DNA from: DATLZU01 sp051293835
Lineage (GTDB): Bacteria; Nitrospirota; Nitrospiria; Nitrospirales; Nitrospiraceae
Assembly: GCA_051293835.1 (NCBI GenBank)
Contig: JBPKMA010000002.1
Span: forward strand, 310,001 to 374,000
Direction of reading: 5' to 3'
Length of the DNA: 64,000 nt
The notes below the pieces were generated by a model. It was not told the origin of the DNA. It did no database searches and saw only the letters and a list, made by a program, of their open reading frames with translations. The translations under genes and the position numbers were made by a program. Within the stretch, counting starts at the first letter, position 1; every line of letters begins with the position of its first letter. Positions 51,849 through 61,616 of the stretch are shown piece by piece.

Positions 51849-53444
51849 TTAGCGCGCCTGCTTCACCTGCTTGACGATCTCGGACAGATCCTTCGGATAG
51901 AGCGTGATTTCGATCCGCCGATTGGCGGCCTTCCCTTCCTCCGTGTCGTTGCTTTCGACCGGCCTCGTATCCGCATAACCGACAGCCGAGATATTGTTCC
52001 GATCCACCCCGCCTTCTTCGATCAGATAACGCACGACGCTGGTGGCACGCGCAGTGGAGAGTTCCCAGTTGGTCGGAAATTTTTCGCGTAGCTTGACCCC
52101 GATCGGCACGTTATCCGTGTGGCCTTCGATCCGGATCTGCTTGTCCGTCACGGTCTTGAGAATGTCGCTGACCTGCTTCAACACCTTGAGCCCTTCCGGT
52201 TTTACCCTAGCCTGACCAGAATCGAACAGAATTTTGTCCACCATGTTGATGGTCAGCCGGTCCCCGATCTGCTTGATCTTGATGTTGCCTTTGGCGATTT
52301 CTTCCTGCAACGCCCTGTTCAATTCTTCCTGCGTCTTGGTCAGCCGCTGGATCTCCGCTTCCTTGGCGGCCCGCTCTTGTTCAAGCCTGGCTTTTTCGGC
52401 CGCCTCAGCTTTCAGTCGCTCCTGCTCCTGCTGCAAACCGGCCATCAGCTTGTCCCGCTCCTGCTCCAGCCGCACTTTCTCGGCTTCTACCGCCTTCAGC
52501 CGCTCCTGCTCCCGCTGGAGGCTAGCTTGGAGCTTTTCCCATTCCTGCGTCAACCGATCACGCTCCTGTTTCAGTTTGGCTTCTTCATCACGCAGGCGAG
52601 CGAGATCGCTGGTCACGCTCACCACGCGTTCCTTCGTCTTGTTCAATTCCTCCGTCAGCGACGCCACCTTAGCGGCCAGGGCGTCGCGGTCGGCGGCCAT
52701 TTGGCGGAGTTTGCCGATTTCCTGATCCCGCTCCTCCAGCCGCCTGGTCAAATCCGCTGCCAGCGCCGCTTGAGTTTCCAGTTCAGCGGCTCGCTTCTGG
52801 AGCTTGGCGATTTCTTCTTGGGCTGTCGTGGTCCCGCTCATGAGCCGTTGCTTGTCCTCGCGCAGCGCGGCAGCTTGAGCCGATTCGGCCGCCAGCTTGG
52901 TTTCGAGGTCGCGCGCGCGATCCCGGGCCTCCCCAAGGGAGGCCGTCAGTTCCTGCTTTTCTTTTTGCACCGCGGCGATGCGCGCCTCGGCGTTCGTCAT
53001 CGCCTGGTTCGCGGCAGCCAGGTCTCGTTTGAGCTCGTCCACCTTGGCCTGCAGCAGGTCCCGCTCCCGCCGAAAGTCGGCCAGTTGTTGTTGCGCAGCC
53101 TGATATTCGTCCCGCAGCTTCTTCAATTCGCCTTCCACCTGCTGACGCGCATCCCGCTCTTCATACAAGCCCTTCTGGATCGCCGAGACGTTCTCCTTGA
53201 GTTTGCCGATTTCGGTCCGCGCGGCCTCCAGATCGCTCGTCAATTTGGCATTGGCCTGCCGACTCGCCTGCAACTCAGCCGCCGACTCTTTCTTCAGCTT
53301 CTCGAGTTCGGCCGCGGTCCGGGCCGAGACTTTCCGGGCTTCGTCCAACTCGCCCAGCGTCTGCGTATGGGTGCCCTTGCTGACGCATCCGGTTACCACC
53401 AAAACGGACAAGGCAAGAGCCAGCAGCATTGTGTGTGTCATCAT
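51849..53444 (-). CDS. OmpA-domain coiled-coil lipoprotein
   Basis: 531 residues. A lipoprotein signal (LVVTGC, acylated Cys at 20) is followed by a very long Lys/Glu/Ala coiled coil (about 25-390). Within it are near-repeats such as REQERLKAVEAEKVRLEQER and QEQERLKAEAAEKARLEQER. The C-terminal OmpA/Pal domain has ILFDSGQARVKP, GHTDNVPIG, NWELSTARATSV and NRRIEITLYP, which bind peptidoglycan. It should span from a membrane to the wall. GGAGG lies before the ATG. It is convergent with the synthetase gene. Confidence 0.93.
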   Translation of the reverse strand: MMTHTMLLALALSVLVVTGCVSKGTHTQTLGELDEARKVSARTAAELEKLKKESAAELQASRQANAKLTSDLEAARTEIGKLKENVSAIQKGLYEERDARQQVEGELKKLRDEYQAAQQQLADFRRERDLLQAKVDELKRDLAAANQAMTNAEARIAAVQKEKQELTASLGEARDRARDLETKLAAESAQAAALREDKQRLMSGTTTAQEEIAKLQKRAAELETQAALAADLTRRLEERDQEIGKLRQMAADRDALAAKVASLTEELNKTKERVVSVTSDLARLRDEEAKLKQERDRLTQEWEKLQASLQREQERLKAVEAEKVRLEQERDKLMAGLQQEQERLKAEAAEKARLEQERAAKEAEIQRLTKTQEELNRALQEEIAKGNIKIKQIGDRLTINMVDKILFDSGQARVKPEGLKVLKQVSDILKTVTDKQIRIEGHTDNVPIGVKLREKFPTNWELSTARATSVVRYLIEEGGVDRNNISAVGYADTRPVESNDTEEGKAANRRIEITLYPKDLSEIVKQVKQAR

Positions 53445-53685
53445 CAGGTCCTCCTTGTTTCAAGTTCCAAAACGAGCATACCCTCCCGGCCACCCTTACG
53501 CAACACTGCGGTCCGCATTGTCTATTTCTTCCCCTTCTTCTTCCCCTTCACCCCGGGCCGACCCGGCGACGTTAATGAGCACGGCACGGGCCGGAGAGGC
53601 CGCGCCTGGCGTCAGCGAGCCCCAAACGTCCGCGCACAAGGCATGAGCAAGGGCGAAAGGGCGAAAAGGTGCAGGTGAAGGTCCC

Positions 53686-53817
53686 ATGGCTAGATCACAA
53701 AGAGGAGGCAGCAGGGCTGTGCGCGCCTTCTGGCATCAGTGGGAGCGATTGCGACAGTTAGCCTACGAAGGGCGGCCGGCGCCGGGGCAGGTCAGTTGGC
53801 AGCAGGCGCGCTCTTGA
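53686..53817 (+). CDS. Possible 43-residue basic protein
   Basis: ATG at 53686 with GAAGG four nt upstream. It encodes a short Arg/Gln/Trp-rich peptide (RAFWHQWERLRQLAYEGRPA) and overlaps the end of the convergent gene at 53792. No family is recognised. The good ribosome site is the only positive sign. Confidence 0.25.
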   Translation: MARSQRGGSRAVRAFWHQWERLRQLAYEGRPAPGQVSWQQARS

Positions 53818-54108
53818 CGATCATGATTGTCTTGACATGCCCGTCGGGCTGCACCCAGACTTCGATCAGGTCGCCAGGCTTGATCTGGCCATACACCTCC
53901 GTGTCCCCGCTGACGTGCAGTCGCCGTTCTTTGCCCGTTTCGTCTTTGACAATGTAGAACTCGCCATCGATCTGGAGGAGTTCAACTTTGATCGACTGGG
54001 GAGAGCCGGTGACCGGAGCCGTGCTTGCGTCCGCGGCCATGGTCGGGGGCAGGCCTCACTAGGCCTGCTGATGAGTGAAAGCAGGGTAAATCCGAGGATG
54101 GCACTCAT
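53792..54108 (-). pseudogene. Small secreted OB-fold-like protein, frameshifted in a C-run
   Basis: The downstream frame (from MAADASTAP) encodes an about 80-residue beta-rich domain with GEFYIVKDETGKERRLHVSG and GDLIEVWVQPDGHVKTI, OB-fold-like. The upstream frame starts at 54108 with GAAGGGACCC before the ATG and reads MSAILGFTLLSLISRPSEA, a signal-peptide-like start. They join if the run of five C (54045-54049 on the other strand as G) had six. So this is probably one exported protein with a single-base indel. Confidence 0.6.
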
Positions 54109-54150
54109 GGGTCCCTTCCCGATACGGAGTTCAAGAATTCAAAAGCAACG

Positions 54151-54182
54151 AAGGGACACGGCGTTTGAACGCCGTGTCCCTT
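54151..54182. repeat. Perfect 15-bp inverted repeat with 2-nt centre
   Basis: AAGGGACACGGCGTT (54151-54165), TG, AACGCCGTGTCCCTT (54168-54182). It lies between two small minus-strand genes and is followed on that strand by a T-rich but not uniform stretch. It could be a terminator-like hairpin or one copy of a REP-type palindrome. Confidence 0.7.
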
Positions 54183-54201
54183 CCCGGACAAACCGCACCG
54201 C

Positions 54202-54426
54202 TCAATGGCCGCCTTTGTCTTTCTTGTCGTCCTTTTTCTCGTCCGTCAACTTGCCGCCCTTGTCGTCCTTGTCCTTTTTTTCGTCCGCCAAGAGCCTCGA
54301 TCCGCTGGTGTCTTTCTTGTCCTGCTGCTCCGTCGGAGCCGGTTCGTTCCCTGCATAGGTCACGGTTGTCGCCAGCCCGAACCCCAACATGGTAGCCATC
54401 GCGATCAGCCCAGCCAATCTCCTCAT
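54202..54426 (-). CDS. Secreted Lys/Asp-rich small protein
   Basis: 74 residues: a signal peptide (MRRLAGLIAMATMLGFGLA, cleavage likely after VTYA) and then a mature part dominated by Lys, Asp and Gly, with repeats of KKDKDDKGGK type ending KKDKGGH. It is probably disordered and highly charged. TAGGAGGGAG lies before the ATG at 54426, so a longer frame to 54486 is rejected. Function unknown; periplasmic metal or polyanion binding is conceivable. Confidence 0.75.
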   Translation of the reverse strand: MRRLAGLIAMATMLGFGLATTVTYAGNEPAPTEQQDKKDTSGSRLLADEKKDKDDKGGKLTDEKKDDKKDKGGH

Positions 54427-54609
54427 ATAACTCCCTCCTAAGTATAAAAGTGGTTTGCGTCGCACCGTACCCCATGCACGGCGCACGAGGACTTTTTACA
54501 AAAATCCCTGTGAGATCCCAATGGACAAAAAGCCTGGATGCCCCACAAAAATGTCCAATTGCATTCCCACCTCGGTAAGAGAGAAGATATTTTACTGCGA
54601 GGAGCCTTA

Positions 54610-55549
54610 ATGGGCGAAGACCGTGACGTGGCAGGCAGACTGAGCGGCATCGTCGCCAGCGCGGAGGAATTCGATCTCTTTGTGGCAGAAGCCATGCCCG
54701 AGTTGCTGGACCGCGCCACCGGCCATACCAAACGTTTTTTGAAAGAAACGGGCCAGTGGGAGAACGATATCGCCCATGAGAAACTGGCCTTGCGGTGGGG
54801 GTATGAACTGGTCGAGCGGTTTTTGGTCCATGGCCGGAGTGAGGTTCCTTGCCGTCCACTGTTTTTATTGGACAGCCTGATCGCGAAATACTACAGCCAA
54901 CCGGACCCCCTTGTGTTATCACAAGGATCTACTGTCGCCATTGGGCCGGTTTCTTGACGGACTTACATCACGGGCCGTGGTCAGCCGCGATGCGTTGATG
55001 GCGCTGTTCTACCATTTATACGGATTCGGCCAGGGCCAGGTGGTGAAAATTCTGGGACTCGGCTTGGCCGAAAGCCAGCGCGTCTACAAGAACTTCGAAC
55101 GGTGGCGCCAGAACGGCTGGCAGCGGGCTATGGAGGAGATCGGCTTCACCGAAGACGAATTGCACGAACTGGAAGAGCAGAAACAACTGCATCCCGAACG
55201 CGTGAACGCGGAGACCGAACGGCTCATTCGTCTGCTCCAGACCCATTATCGGAAGAGCGAACCCGAGCACTATCCTTGCCTGCCCCGACAGAAGTGGGAT
55301 GAACTCTTCGGTCAGGACTACGGGTACGACTACCGGGTCTGGCATCTGGCCATGTGTCGCGATTGTTTTGTTGAAGTCTGCGACCTTCGGTATATTGAAC
55401 TCAACGGCGCATTGAAACCGCCCATCGACCTCCATATTCGCCCACGCCAGAGGGGCGGAGTGGTGGCCTTTTTCCTACCGGAACAAGGAGGTGGGAGAAG
55501 ACATGGAACAGAACGGCCCGCTCAGCGAATATCGCCAACGTCTGCTTGA
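54610..55549 (+). pseudogene. Sigma-factor-like protein (frameshifted in a C-run)
   Basis: Two frames of one protein. The first begins at ATG 54610, with GAGGAG upstream (MGEDRDVAGRLSG), and runs through FLLDSLIAKYYSQPDP. The second continues LCYHKDLLSPLGRFL if one C is removed from the run at 54906-54910. The second part has MALFYHLYGFGQ followed by VVKILGLGLAESQRVYKNFE, resembling a sigma region-4 helix-turn-helix, and a Cys cluster MCRDCFVEVC. The joined protein would be about 312 residues. It overlaps the membrane-protein gene by 47 nt. The sigma-like reading is an inference from pattern. Confidence 0.5.
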
Positions 55550-56792
55550 CGCGCTCAAGAGCCGTTCAACCCAGCGGCGCCGGGAGGAGCCCGACCTGCT
55601 GCAGGTGTTCGTCAATCAGGAGCGGGTCGGCACGGTTGCCTGCACGGCCACCGAGCCGACATTTGCCTTTGCCAGCCGCGAACGGATCGTTCACACTGTG
55701 GAGATCCGGACAGAAGACGGCGCGCTCATTGGCGGCTTGTGTGCGCCGGAGTTCGGCCTCCGCACCACACGTGTCCCGCTTTTGCACGACGCGATCGAGA
55801 TCACCGTTCACAACCGGATGGACGGAGGATCGGTCCGGGTCACGTACAAGACCGCTCCGGCGCTGTGGCATCGGGTTCAGCAGGCGACGGTTTCCTTAGT
55901 GTCCGGGGTCTTTGGTGCCGGGCCTCGCGAACCGGCATGGCCGCGCGTGTTAGTCCTCACCCAGGTCGCGCTCGTTGCCGCGGTGGTGGCGCTGTGGACG
56001 GATCGGATAGCCGGTTGGTTGAAACCGGAACCCCTGGTCATGCCCGCCAGCCAGGTCTCAGCGCTGGTTTCGGCGACACAGGCTCAGGTCGATCGCCTTC
56101 GGCAGGACGTCGCGCGCTTGGCCGACGCTCAGACCGACGCTGCGCAGGCCGTGCGGAGTCAGCGGCAGGAGTTGGAGCAGCTTCAACGAACACTAGCCGC
56201 GGTCGCGGATACGCAGCAGAAACTCAACGACAGCGTGCTGACCGTGCAACAGAACCTCGGCGACCGCAACAAGGCCGTCAGCCGAGAGGTCGAACACCTC
56301 ACCCGCTTGCTCCTGAGCCGGGCCGATCTGGAGCGCGAACAGTTGCACCACGAGCTCAGAACCCTAACCGCGGCCAACGAGGCATTGAGCAAGCAGATGG
56401 CGAGACTAGAACACAGCAACCAAGAGCTGAGAAATCAGCTGAAGTCAGCAGGTGTGGATGTGTCCAAGGCCGTGTTGGTACCCGGTGAGACCCCAGCGGT
56501 GGCCGGAATACCCAAGGACTCCGCCGCGTCCACACAGATCGCCGAGGCACGCCCCGATCCCCAGGCACAGCCCTTCACCTTCTGGGTCACGTTCCAAGAA
56601 GGGACGTCGGAAGAGAGCATCCAGCACTTGATCGACGAGATCCACGGCCGAAAGGGCTCCGTCAACGCTGGCTGGTATCCAGTGGAAGTGCCGCGCCCGG
56701 TTGGCCCGCCCGACCGTTTTCTCGAGTCCGTCCGGCAAGCCAAAATTGTCAAGGCCGTCAGCATGAGCCGCGTCGCCGCGCCCGGCCAATAA
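55503..56792 (+). CDS. Single-pass membrane coiled-coil protein, possible anti-sigma-like partner
   Basis: 429 residues. An N-terminal soluble region (1-145) is beta-rich, with VFVNQERVGTVAC and a RIVHTVEIRTEDGALIGGL segment. A single membrane helix lies around 150-170 (VLVLTQVALVAAVVALW). A coiled coil of about 140 residues follows, then a Pro-rich linker and a C-terminal domain (FTFWVTFQEGTSEESIQHLI). The topology suits a signal-transducing anti-factor for the sigma-like protein encoded just before and overlapping it. GGGAG precedes the ATG at 55503. No family recognised. Confidence 0.75.
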   Translation: MEQNGPLSEYRQRLLDALKSRSTQRRREEPDLLQVFVNQERVGTVACTATEPTFAFASRERIVHTVEIRTEDGALIGGLCAPEFGLRTTRVPLLHDAIEITVHNRMDGGSVRVTYKTAPALWHRVQQATVSLVSGVFGAGPREPAWPRVLVLTQVALVAAVVALWTDRIAGWLKPEPLVMPASQVSALVSATQAQVDRLRQDVARLADAQTDAAQAVRSQRQELEQLQRTLAAVADTQQKLNDSVLTVQQNLGDRNKAVSREVEHLTRLLLSRADLEREQLHHELRTLTAANEALSKQMARLEHSNQELRNQLKSAGVDVSKAVLVPGETPAVAGIPKDSAASTQIAEARPDPQAQPFTFWVTFQEGTSEESIQHLIDEIHGRKGSVNAGWYPVEVPRPVGPPDRFLESVRQAKIVKAVSMSRVAAPGQ

Positions 56793-56979
56793 CGACCCTT
56801 TCGCACCTCCCCGGCCAGTGCGCCGGTCGATCAGGCTATTCTGCTTCTCGCCGGCTGTTCTGCGCTCAGTCGGCTCAACCGACAGGCCATCCGGAACGCT
56901 CCACGCTTGAAGAGGCCAATGACCAGAGAGGATGATTCCGCGCAACTGGAGCATGCCGGCGGAATGACCTCACGCAACG

Positions 56980-58763
56980 ACACATCCCTCGTCCTGGCAG
57001 TCACAGGACTGCGGCCTGTTTCTCCTTGATCTCTCGCTTCCGCTGGGAGTGGCCGACGGCGTCTTGTACAGCGACGTCGTGATCCTGGCCTTTGCCTCAT
57101 CCAGCGGACGGTTTCCCATTTCCGTGGCGGGTCTCTGTTCGGGGCTGAACGGACTGGGTGCGTGGTTCAGTCCGACGATCGCCGGGATGCCGACGGGCGG
57201 AAGAATCGCTCCGCCGCGCCTACAATGAGCTGCAAATCTGCGTCCAGGAACGGAGGGCGGAACTGGCAAGCGTCAACAAAGCGCTGGTGGCCGAGATCGC
57301 GGAACGGATGGAGACCAAACGATCTCTACGCGCCAGCGTGGAGCGCTTTCGCCTGCTGGTGAAGGGCACACAGGACTATGCGATTTTTCTTCTGGACCGG
57401 GAGAGGCTGGTAGCCAGTTGGAACGCCGGCGCCGCGCGCGTCATCGGCTACGAGGCGGACGAAAGCATCGGCCGCAGTTTCGCCCAGTTGTATCTGGCGG
57501 TCGATAAGCGGAGCAGCAAACCTCGCCGGCTACTCGAGCGAGCCACCGCCCAGGGGCGCGTGGAGGACGAGAGCTGGCGCGTCCGCAAGGACGGCTCCCG
57601 CTTCTGGGCCAATGTGGTGCTGACGTCGCTGCGGGAGGAGTCGGGACAGCTGCCGCGGTTCCTCAAGATCACGCGCGACGTCACGGAGCACAAGCAGGCT
57701 GAAGAAGCCCTCCGTCTCCCGAGCGTCATCGCTGCCAATATGGCCGGGGGGATCTGTCTAGTCCGCAAGAGCGATGCAACCACCGTGTACGCTAATCCCA
57801 CGTTCGAACACATCTTCGGCTACAATCCCGATGGACTGACAGGCAAGCCAATCGGGATCATCAACATGCCGGGCGAGGCGGCCGGCGAGATCATCCGTCA
57901 GCTCGACGCCGTCGGCGTATGGAAAGGGGAGATCCTCCATCGGAAAAAAGACGGGACGCCGTTCTGGTCTTGGGCCAGCATCTCCACATTGGAACATCCG
58001 GAGCACGGGACCGTATGGGTCGCCGTGCATTCGAACATCACGGAACGAAAACCTGTGCAGCAAGCGCTGGAAGCCAGCCAGCACGCGCTGCGGCAGAGCC
58101 GCGAGGAACTGAGGGCCTTAGCCGCCCGGTGTTGACTGTGCAGGAAGAAGAGCGGCAACGACTGTCCCGCGATCTGCATGACGATGTCAACCAGCGGCTG
58201 GCGATGTTGATCGCGGAAGTGGAGACGCTAGAGCAAAGCCTGCCGTTGTTCCCGGAACGGATCAGCCGGGGACTGCGGACGATTCAGAATCGTCTGGCCG
58301 AACTCTCCGATGAGGTGAGACACCTGGCGTATCAATTCCATCCTTCTCTCGTGGACGACTTGGGCTTACCGATCGCGCTGCACCGGCTGATCGACGATTT
58401 TTCCACACGGACCGGGATCAAAGGCACTGTGGTTTTGCGCAACGTCACCGACTCGTTGCCGCAGGCAGTCGCTACTGTCTTTACCGGGTCACCCAGGAAA
58501 GCCTCAGCAACGCCAGCCGGCACGTCAAGGCATCCTGTGTGGACATGGAACTGGCCAGCGTCGAGCAGGGGGTGACCCTGACCGTGCAGGACAACGGCTG
58601 CGGGCTCGACCTCCAGCTCGTGAAGCGCCGACAGACCGGACTGGGAATAGTTAGCGTGAAGGAACGGGTGCGCCTCGTCAACGGAACGTTCGACATTACG
58701 TCGGGTCCTGGCCTGAGCACATCGGTGCACGCCTGGATCCCGATACCCGGGAGGTCCTCATGA
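56980..58763 (+). pseudogene. PAS sensor histidine kinase (NarL-partner type), broken by frameshifts
   Basis: An N-terminal membrane piece (SLPLGVADGVLYSDVVILAF, VAGLCSGLNGLGAWFSP) is followed, after a deletion and shift near 57190, by a coiled coil and two PAS domains (57200-58060: DYAIFLLDRERLVASWNAGA, YANPTFEHIFGYNPDGLTGK). A shift near 58128 leads to the HisKA_3 core with RDLHDDVNQRLAMLIAEVE, and another near 58473 to the ATPase end (VQDNGCGLDLQ, QTGLGIVSVKERV). It would have phosphorylated the adjacent LuxR-type regulator. All parts are recognisable and no internal stop substitution is seen, so indels alone break it. Confidence 0.8.
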
Positions 58764-59482
58764 GCCCATTGCCTCGTGTGCTGTTGGCAGACGACCACAC
58801 GCTGGTCTTGGAAGGATTCCGCAAGTTGTTGAGCGAGCGATACGAGGTGGTCGACACGGTCGAGGACGGCCGCACGCTGCTCGAAGCCGCTCCCCGGCTT
58901 CAACCCGACCTCGTGACGCTGGACATGTCGATGCCGCTGCTGAACGGGATCGACGCGGCGCGCCACTTGAAAAAGCAGATGCCGGACATCAAGCTCATCT
59001 TCGTTACCATGCACGCGGATCCGGCCTACGTGAACGAGGCCTTCAAAGCCGGCGCATCCGGATACCTACTGAAACGGTCAGCCGGCGCAGAACTCATCCA
59101 GGCGATCGACTCCGTGCTCGGCGGCCACTTCTACATCACGCCCCTGATCACCAAGGACCTCATTTCTTCGCTGCTAGAGAGCGAGACCGGTCCGGTCGTC
59201 CGCCGCGACTCACTGACCTTGCGCCAACGCGAGGTGGTGCAACTCGTGGCCGAGGGTCGCTCCAATAAGGAAATCACCACGGTGCTCAACATCTCGACGA
59301 AAACCGTGGAATTCCACAAGGCTCCAAATCATGGAGCAACTCGACCTTCACACGACAGCGGAATTGACCAAGTACGCGATCGCCCACGGCCTCACGACCT
59401 CGCAGCGATCTCTCCCGATCACCTCCCTCATGCCGATCGCCGAGATACCTGGGGATTTTCCTCTCCGCTCCGAGGGAAATGA
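58760..59482 (+). pseudogene. LuxR/NarL-type response regulator, frameshifted in the HTH
   Basis: The receiver domain is intact: LLADDHTLVLEGF, phospho-Asp in LVTLDMSMPLLNG, Thr and Lys positions (FVTMHADPAYV, GYLLKRSAG). The DNA-binding domain starts normally (LTLRQREVVQLVAEGRSNKE, NISTKTVEFHKA), but one extra base near 59320-59330 displaces the last helix into the frame at 59331 (MEQLDLHTTAELTKYAIAHG). The ATG overlaps the kinase stop by 4 nt. The frame with the last helix runs open to 59810, so the normal stop is lost. Confidence 0.85.
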
Positions 59483-59956
59483 CGGGTTCCCTTTTTCCCT
59501 TCGCTTGGGTCTCGAAAGGACGTGTGAGCGGACGCTCACGCTTCCTCGTGAAAGCCCCAGCGGCGTTCATCGCGAGAACTCGCGAGCGGTGTTGGGCAGA
59601 GAGGCAATCGATGACGAGGTTGGTTCCTTTGTTCGCCCCTTGGATTTTGTGTTTTCCCATACCTATTGCCCCGAGTACTGCCTGTTCGACCAGCAGCTCA
59701 TGAGCTATGGACGGGACGATCAGGCTCTCGACGACCGCCGCCGGCTATCACCCAGCTGCCGGTGCATGACGGCGGGAGAACAACGGCCGGATGATGATCG
59801 AGGCACCTGAAACATCACGCACCGCGGGGCCTACGAGGGGATGCCCACGTTGCCAGAGTTTGATGGTGCAGGAGACATTCGTCGATTGGGAATCCGACAC
59901 TGGAGCCTTGTATTTCACTGGCTGGCGCTGCATCACGTGATGAACGGTCTTGTGCG
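59483..59956. other. Interval without a supportable gene
   Basis: About 470 nt between the broken response regulator and a receiver fragment. Only the run-on frame of the regulator (to 59810) and short frames are present, with no ribosome sites or recognisable motifs. It is probably degraded sequence. Confidence 0.4.
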
Positions 59957-60340
59957 TTGGTCTGCGAGCGGTTGTCGGCAATAGGGTTCGACGTTGTCGG
60001 AGAACGGGACAGCCGAGCGGGCCTGGCGCGGATTGCCACGGACCTGACTCCGATCCACGGTGTGCTGCTCGACCTGCACACGCCGAGCCTGGACAGACTG
60101 GCCGTGCTCCAGGAGATCCGCCGTCGGCACCTGGAGATCCCGCTAATCATGATGTCCACCGCAGCCGAGTTGGAGCGACTCAGAATAGCGATCACGCTCG
60201 CCGCCGGCGAGTATCTGGTCAAACCGTTCGACCAGGACTTTTTCGCTGTATTTCCCGCGCGATCCCCAACGGCCTCCTTCATTTCAGCCCGCTGCTATCG
60301 CGCAATCTCCCGTATCCGGATCGAAGACTGGGTTGCATAA
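59957..60340 (+). pseudogene. Truncated response-regulator receiver domain
   Basis: A 127-residue frame covering most of a receiver: ERLSAIGFDVVGERDS, the phospho-Asp strand VLLDLHTPSLD, LIMMSTAAELERL and AAGEYLVKPFDQDF with the Lys. The N-terminal acidic strand (the DD motif) is missing upstream and the C-terminus is out of register. It is a remnant of another sensory gene. Confidence 0.6.
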
Positions 60341-60369
60341 ACCGCTAAACGCGACAGGGCAGATCACAG

Positions 60370-61616
60370 ATGGCGGACTTTCATCAAAACGGCGTCGTGA
60401 CGGTGCTACATCGGTTGGAGCACCCGAATATCGAACAACTGGAAATCGAAATCGAGCCTCACGCCTCGGAGAATCCCATCGCGCTCGTGCTGCCTTCGCT
60501 CTATGCAAAGCTCGAGCGGCCAGCATTGAAGGGCATCGTGGAGACGTTGAAACACGTCCGGTACCTGAACAAGATCATGACTTCGCTCGATCGAGCCTCC
60601 GCGCTGGAGTTTCGCCTCGCCAAGCAATATTTTCTCCGCCCTCCCCCAGCGCGTCCGGATCATCTGGAACAACGGGGCCCGTATCCAGGAGATCCTCAAG
60701 CTGCTGGTCTCCCACGAGATCGACATCGGCCTGCCGGGCAAAGGGCGAGGCTGTTGGACCCCCTTTGGCTATGTGTTGGCCCGGCGGCAGAGCAAGGTGA
60801 TCGCCTTGCACGATTGCGACATTCTTAGCTACAATTTTAAAAACATCTCGCCCGGCTCTGTTACCCGATCGCCAACCCCAACCTTGGTTATGCCCGAGTG
60901 ACCGACCGGTTGCACGGCCGCGTAACTGACTGTTCATCGCCCCGTTGCTGCGGAGCCTCCAGCAGCTTATGGGTTCTCAGCCGCTGCTGACGTTTCTTGA
61001 CCGCTTCCGCTATCCGCTGGCCGGCGAGTTTGCGATGGCGCGGGACCTGGCCTGGATCAACCGTATCCCCGGCGACTGGGGCTTGGAAATCGGGGTGTTG
61101 GCGGAGGTGCATCGCAACTGTGCGTTGCGCCGGATCTGTCAGGTTGATATCGCGGACGCATACGAACACACACATCAGCGTTGTCCGCGAACAACCCGGA
61201 AAGCGGCCTGCCCAAGATGTGCGTGGACATCACGAAGGCGCTGTTCCGCAACTTGGCCAGCGCGGAGTCGTCCTGTCGGAGAGCACGCTCAAGACTCTGC
61301 GGGCGACCTCTCTGCAGGCAGCCCAGAAGGCCATCAGCCGCTACCAAAACGACGCGGCTATCACAGCCTGAAATTCGACCGCCACGAGGAACGGACCGCC
61401 CTCGAGGTGTTCCTCAAAGACATCAAGCTCGCGACGGACCGATTGCTGGAAGATCCTCTAGGCGTGCCGATGATTTCCAATTGGAGCCGCGTGACCGCCG
61501 CGGTGCCGGACATCTTCGGCCGGCTGATCGAAGCAGTCGAGGAAGACCATGAGTGGGAACCCGGCGGAGAACCAAAATCCCGCCGGCCCGGAAGATCAGC
61601 CAGAGAAGGGTCATGA
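60370..61616 (+). pseudogene. Family-2-like glycosyltransferase broken by about six frameshifts
   Basis: Ordered pieces of one protein of about 410 residues: MADFHQNGVVTVLHRLEHPN and ALVLPSLYAKLERPALKGIV (frame 1); RVRIIWNNGARIQEILKLL to IALHDCDILSY with the DCD metal motif (from 60637); CYPIANPNLGY and LHGRV (about 60850-60925); LRSLQQLMGSQPLLTFLDRF to VDIADAYEH (60945-61175); NPESGLPKMCVDITKALFRN; LSESTLKTLRAT; and RHEERTALEVFLKDIKLATD to the stop at 61616. It resembles glucosyl-3-phosphoglycerate synthase-type enzymes. Protein-level conservation is high despite the indels. Confidence 0.75.

Noticed and set aside
52119..53678. 519-residue plus-strand open frame rich in Leu/Phe/Arg
   Set aside because: Antisense of the Lys/Glu/Ala coiled coil of the OmpA lipoprotein. 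The repetitive codons keep the opposite frame open by composition.
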